Part shown: positions 61,690-64,000 of the stretch, in pieces | How positions within the stretch are numbered: position 1 is the stretch's first letter | Layout of the letters: each line of letters begins with the position of its first letter | Assembly: GCA_963457665.1 (NCBI GenBank) | Contig: OY735227.1 | Span: forward strand, 48,136,252 to 48,200,251 | Direction: 5' to 3' | DNA: 64,000 bases | Source: Thysanoteuthis rhombus | Taxonomy: Eukaryota; Mollusca; Cephalopoda; Oegopsida; Thysanoteuthidae | Translations under genes and position numbers: made by a program | The notes under the pieces: generated by a model | Told to the model about the DNA's origin: nothing | Databases searched by the model: none | What the model saw: the letters and a program-made list of their open reading frames with translations, nothing else

Positions 61690-64000
61690 TTGAAATGGAA
61701 AGGATAATGAGGAAAATAAAACAGATTAACCACATTCACCATGGTGTATAAGTCGACAACTGAAGCCTAAAAGATTATCTGCAAAAAGATCATTGAGTAT
61801 AAGAGACGAGCCGTTACTGTTACCCTAGTCATAAATACGTGGAACCCCTGCCGAACTCTCGCTGTGCACTATTTACCGTTAAGATTTATTTACCATAGAA
61901 ACGCTACTAAAACAGATATGTTACCATACAGACTGTAATAAGAAACAATCACTATCACACACTAATTAGATGCCCTAACTGATTATAAATGCTGAAATAC
62001 TGAACTTGGTAAGTAAGTTTTGTTGCCCTATTTTGCTACATTTCCCTCCATCTGGGTAGCAATTTAAAAAGAACCGTTTTTTTTTTTTTCTCCTTGGGTG
62101 CTTTTGTTTCTATCTTTGTGGGTCAACATATAAAGGCTTAAACTTGGTCCGAACTTAAATTAACACCTCAATATTCGGGGAGTTGACTTATACGCCCTAT
62201 AAACTTCAAGGTTGGCAGTAAACAACCTGTAAAAGAGTGCATTCATTTTTTTCAATTTTATCATCTTCAAATCACAAATACAACTGACACTTAAATCTAA
62301 AACACAAAGTCAACTTGAAAATCATAACAGTTCTTTAATATTTTCATGGCCTTCATGGAAGCAAAATGTCTAGGAGTAACTGCAGGAGTGGAATGTGCAG
62401 AAAATAGTTTGAAATTTCTGATAATCATTGATTTTTTTGGTCTTAAGCTTATGAAACAAAAGTCAGTTATTTTTGACATAAAGTCCATGAAAAAAAAAAA
62501 TGACTTTTTCAGTGTTTTGATTTGATTTAAATTATTATTTGATACTATATTTTTCTTTATTCCATAAATCATAAGTATAATCAGCCAATATAAAAGATTG
62601 TTTAACATATTTGAGCATTATATTTCACATTGAAATTCTCTTGCAAAACTACATTGCTTTTACTGAAAGATTTCTCGGTTCAATATTCACTAAAATATCA
62701 ATTTGTAATCATAAAAGTTTAAAAAAAAGGCTAGAGACATAATTTACGCACCAATTTGTACAGAGATGATTACAATGATGGGCATCATTAAGACTGAACT
62801 GATTTTCTCTAGTTGCTCTCATATTAGATGAGAGATCCTCTTCTCTTTATCTATCCCCAACAAAGGAAGTCAGGAGAATTTGTGCCAGTAATTCTTTGAC
62901 CAAGTCAGTAGGCACAGATATTAGTATCATAATCTGGGAGAGGGGTACGATTAGATGGATTCTTCATATTTGAACAGGGACAAAGGATTCTTGGCAAGTT
63001 AACTATATGATAGAACTATCAACCTTGGAAAGAACTCAAATTTCGTACTGTGTCTTGAACTTTGTATCTTCAGTTCATCCATCATTTACTTTTTCCTATA
63101 AATTGACACCTACACGCATACACAGGGAAGAGAAAATAGCCATATACTGGAAAATCTTCTTCCTTCTGACACTACCCAGGGTTCGCATGATCATAAATAT
63201 ACAGGCCATTCCTGCTTGAGCTTTCCACGGAGATAAAACAAAACACTTGGTAAATTTTGTTGTTCAACTTTTACGTTTACACCTTATACAAACATTTTTC
63301 ACCAGGACTTTCTAGAATTTTCATACAGGGAGTTATTTTTTCTAAAGACTTTCAACAGAATTGTCCATCATGGAACATTAAAAAACTTAAGTCTTGAATA
63401 TACAAGTCTTGACAGTATGCATGGTATTTTAATTCCACAACTATTGTATAATTGAGTTTAATCAACCACATGCTTGAAAATGTTGACTTAAATTTTTGTA
63501 TACATTTCATGCCTTTCTTAAATTCCTTCCAAGAATTTCGATTGAAGGGAAGTAATTTTCCGTCCTCAAACACTAAATAAGCTAAATGTAGTAAACCTTG
63601 ATATAATGGATTTAGACTTCAACAAACTCATCTAACAGAACTGAGTTTGGATCTACTGAACAAAACTGGATAAATGCAGCTAACACATGGACCATAAATT
63701 TTCCACTTATTGAAAAATATAAAATTCAACAGTGAATACGTGGACTGCATTGTTTTTGCATGCATTTCAGGTTTTAAAAAAAAACTTTTTTTTATAGAAC
63801 TGTCAATTGCTTAAAGAGATAAGGTCGAAAATAGAATGAGAGGCATTCAAACTTCCTTAGCATTTATCAATCAATGTTCATTGAATGCAGCAAACTACTA
63901 AACATCTTATTTTTAAACAAGGGGCAACTATCAGGTATAAGCAAACTTTCAATGATCACACCCTACCCACTATTAGTTTTTTCAAAGCGAGGGTTTACTA
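61690..64000. other. Right edge: no confident gene
   Basis: AT-rich. A minus-strand frame at 63352-63573 with about ten more codons upstream (LVFEDGKLLPFNRNSWKEF, then MKCIQKFKSTFSSMWLI) has a coding look but no recognised family; another at 62297-62372 (HFASMKAMKILKNCYDFQV) follows a fair acceptor. Either could be an exon of an unseen minus-strand gene or TE debris. Confidence 0.25.

Overview
The window is eukaryotic genomic DNA from a cephalopod mollusc, most probably a decapodiform (squid, cuttlefish or bobtail). It is AT-rich and full of (TA)n, (GT)n and (ATT)n runs, satellites and decayed retroelements. Its one clear gene is a giant respiratory hemocyanin on the minus strand. The decapodiform call rests on eight oxygen-binding functional units (FUs), including two adjacent, closely alike units (d and d*). 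Octopus hemocyanin is known to have seven units, Sepia and squid eight.

Hemocyanin gene (41.75 to 5.5 kb, minus strand). I resolved 14 exons. Exon 1 carries a TATA box and the start of the signal peptide. A 31-nt exon completes the signal peptide. FU-a, c, d, d* and g are one exon each; FU-b, e and f are split in two by one internal intron each. A last small exon carries six codons' worth of C-terminus, the stop and an AATAAA. Exon lengths sum to 10,035 nt, exactly 3345 codons with the stop (3344 residues). Every intron at a unit boundary is phase 1; the signal-peptide intron and the internal introns are phase 0 or 2. All eight units keep the six copper-binding histidines and the Cys-x-His of the thioether bridge, so the gene looks intact. 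The product would be secreted into the blood and assemble into the decameric oxygen carrier.

Inside the introns: an RTE-like LINE and a ~95-bp satellite (FU-f intron), a foldback element and a second LINE remnant (FU-e intron), a Penelope-like element (last intron), and RTE pieces in intron 1.

Downstream flank (1 to 5.5 kb): a degenerate ~115-bp satellite array over the first 3 kb, then a tRNA-derived SINE. Upstream flank (41.8 to 64 kb): no confident host gene. It holds RTE-like LINE fragments (one with the 5' inversion expected of twin priming), a perfect 28-bp-arm palindrome, LTR-like sequences in opposite orientation, a short second patch of the left-flank satellite, a dead Tc1/mariner transposase, SINE heads and a perfect 110-bp tandem duplication in coding-looking sequence. 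I found no operon-like, CRISPR or prokaryotic features.
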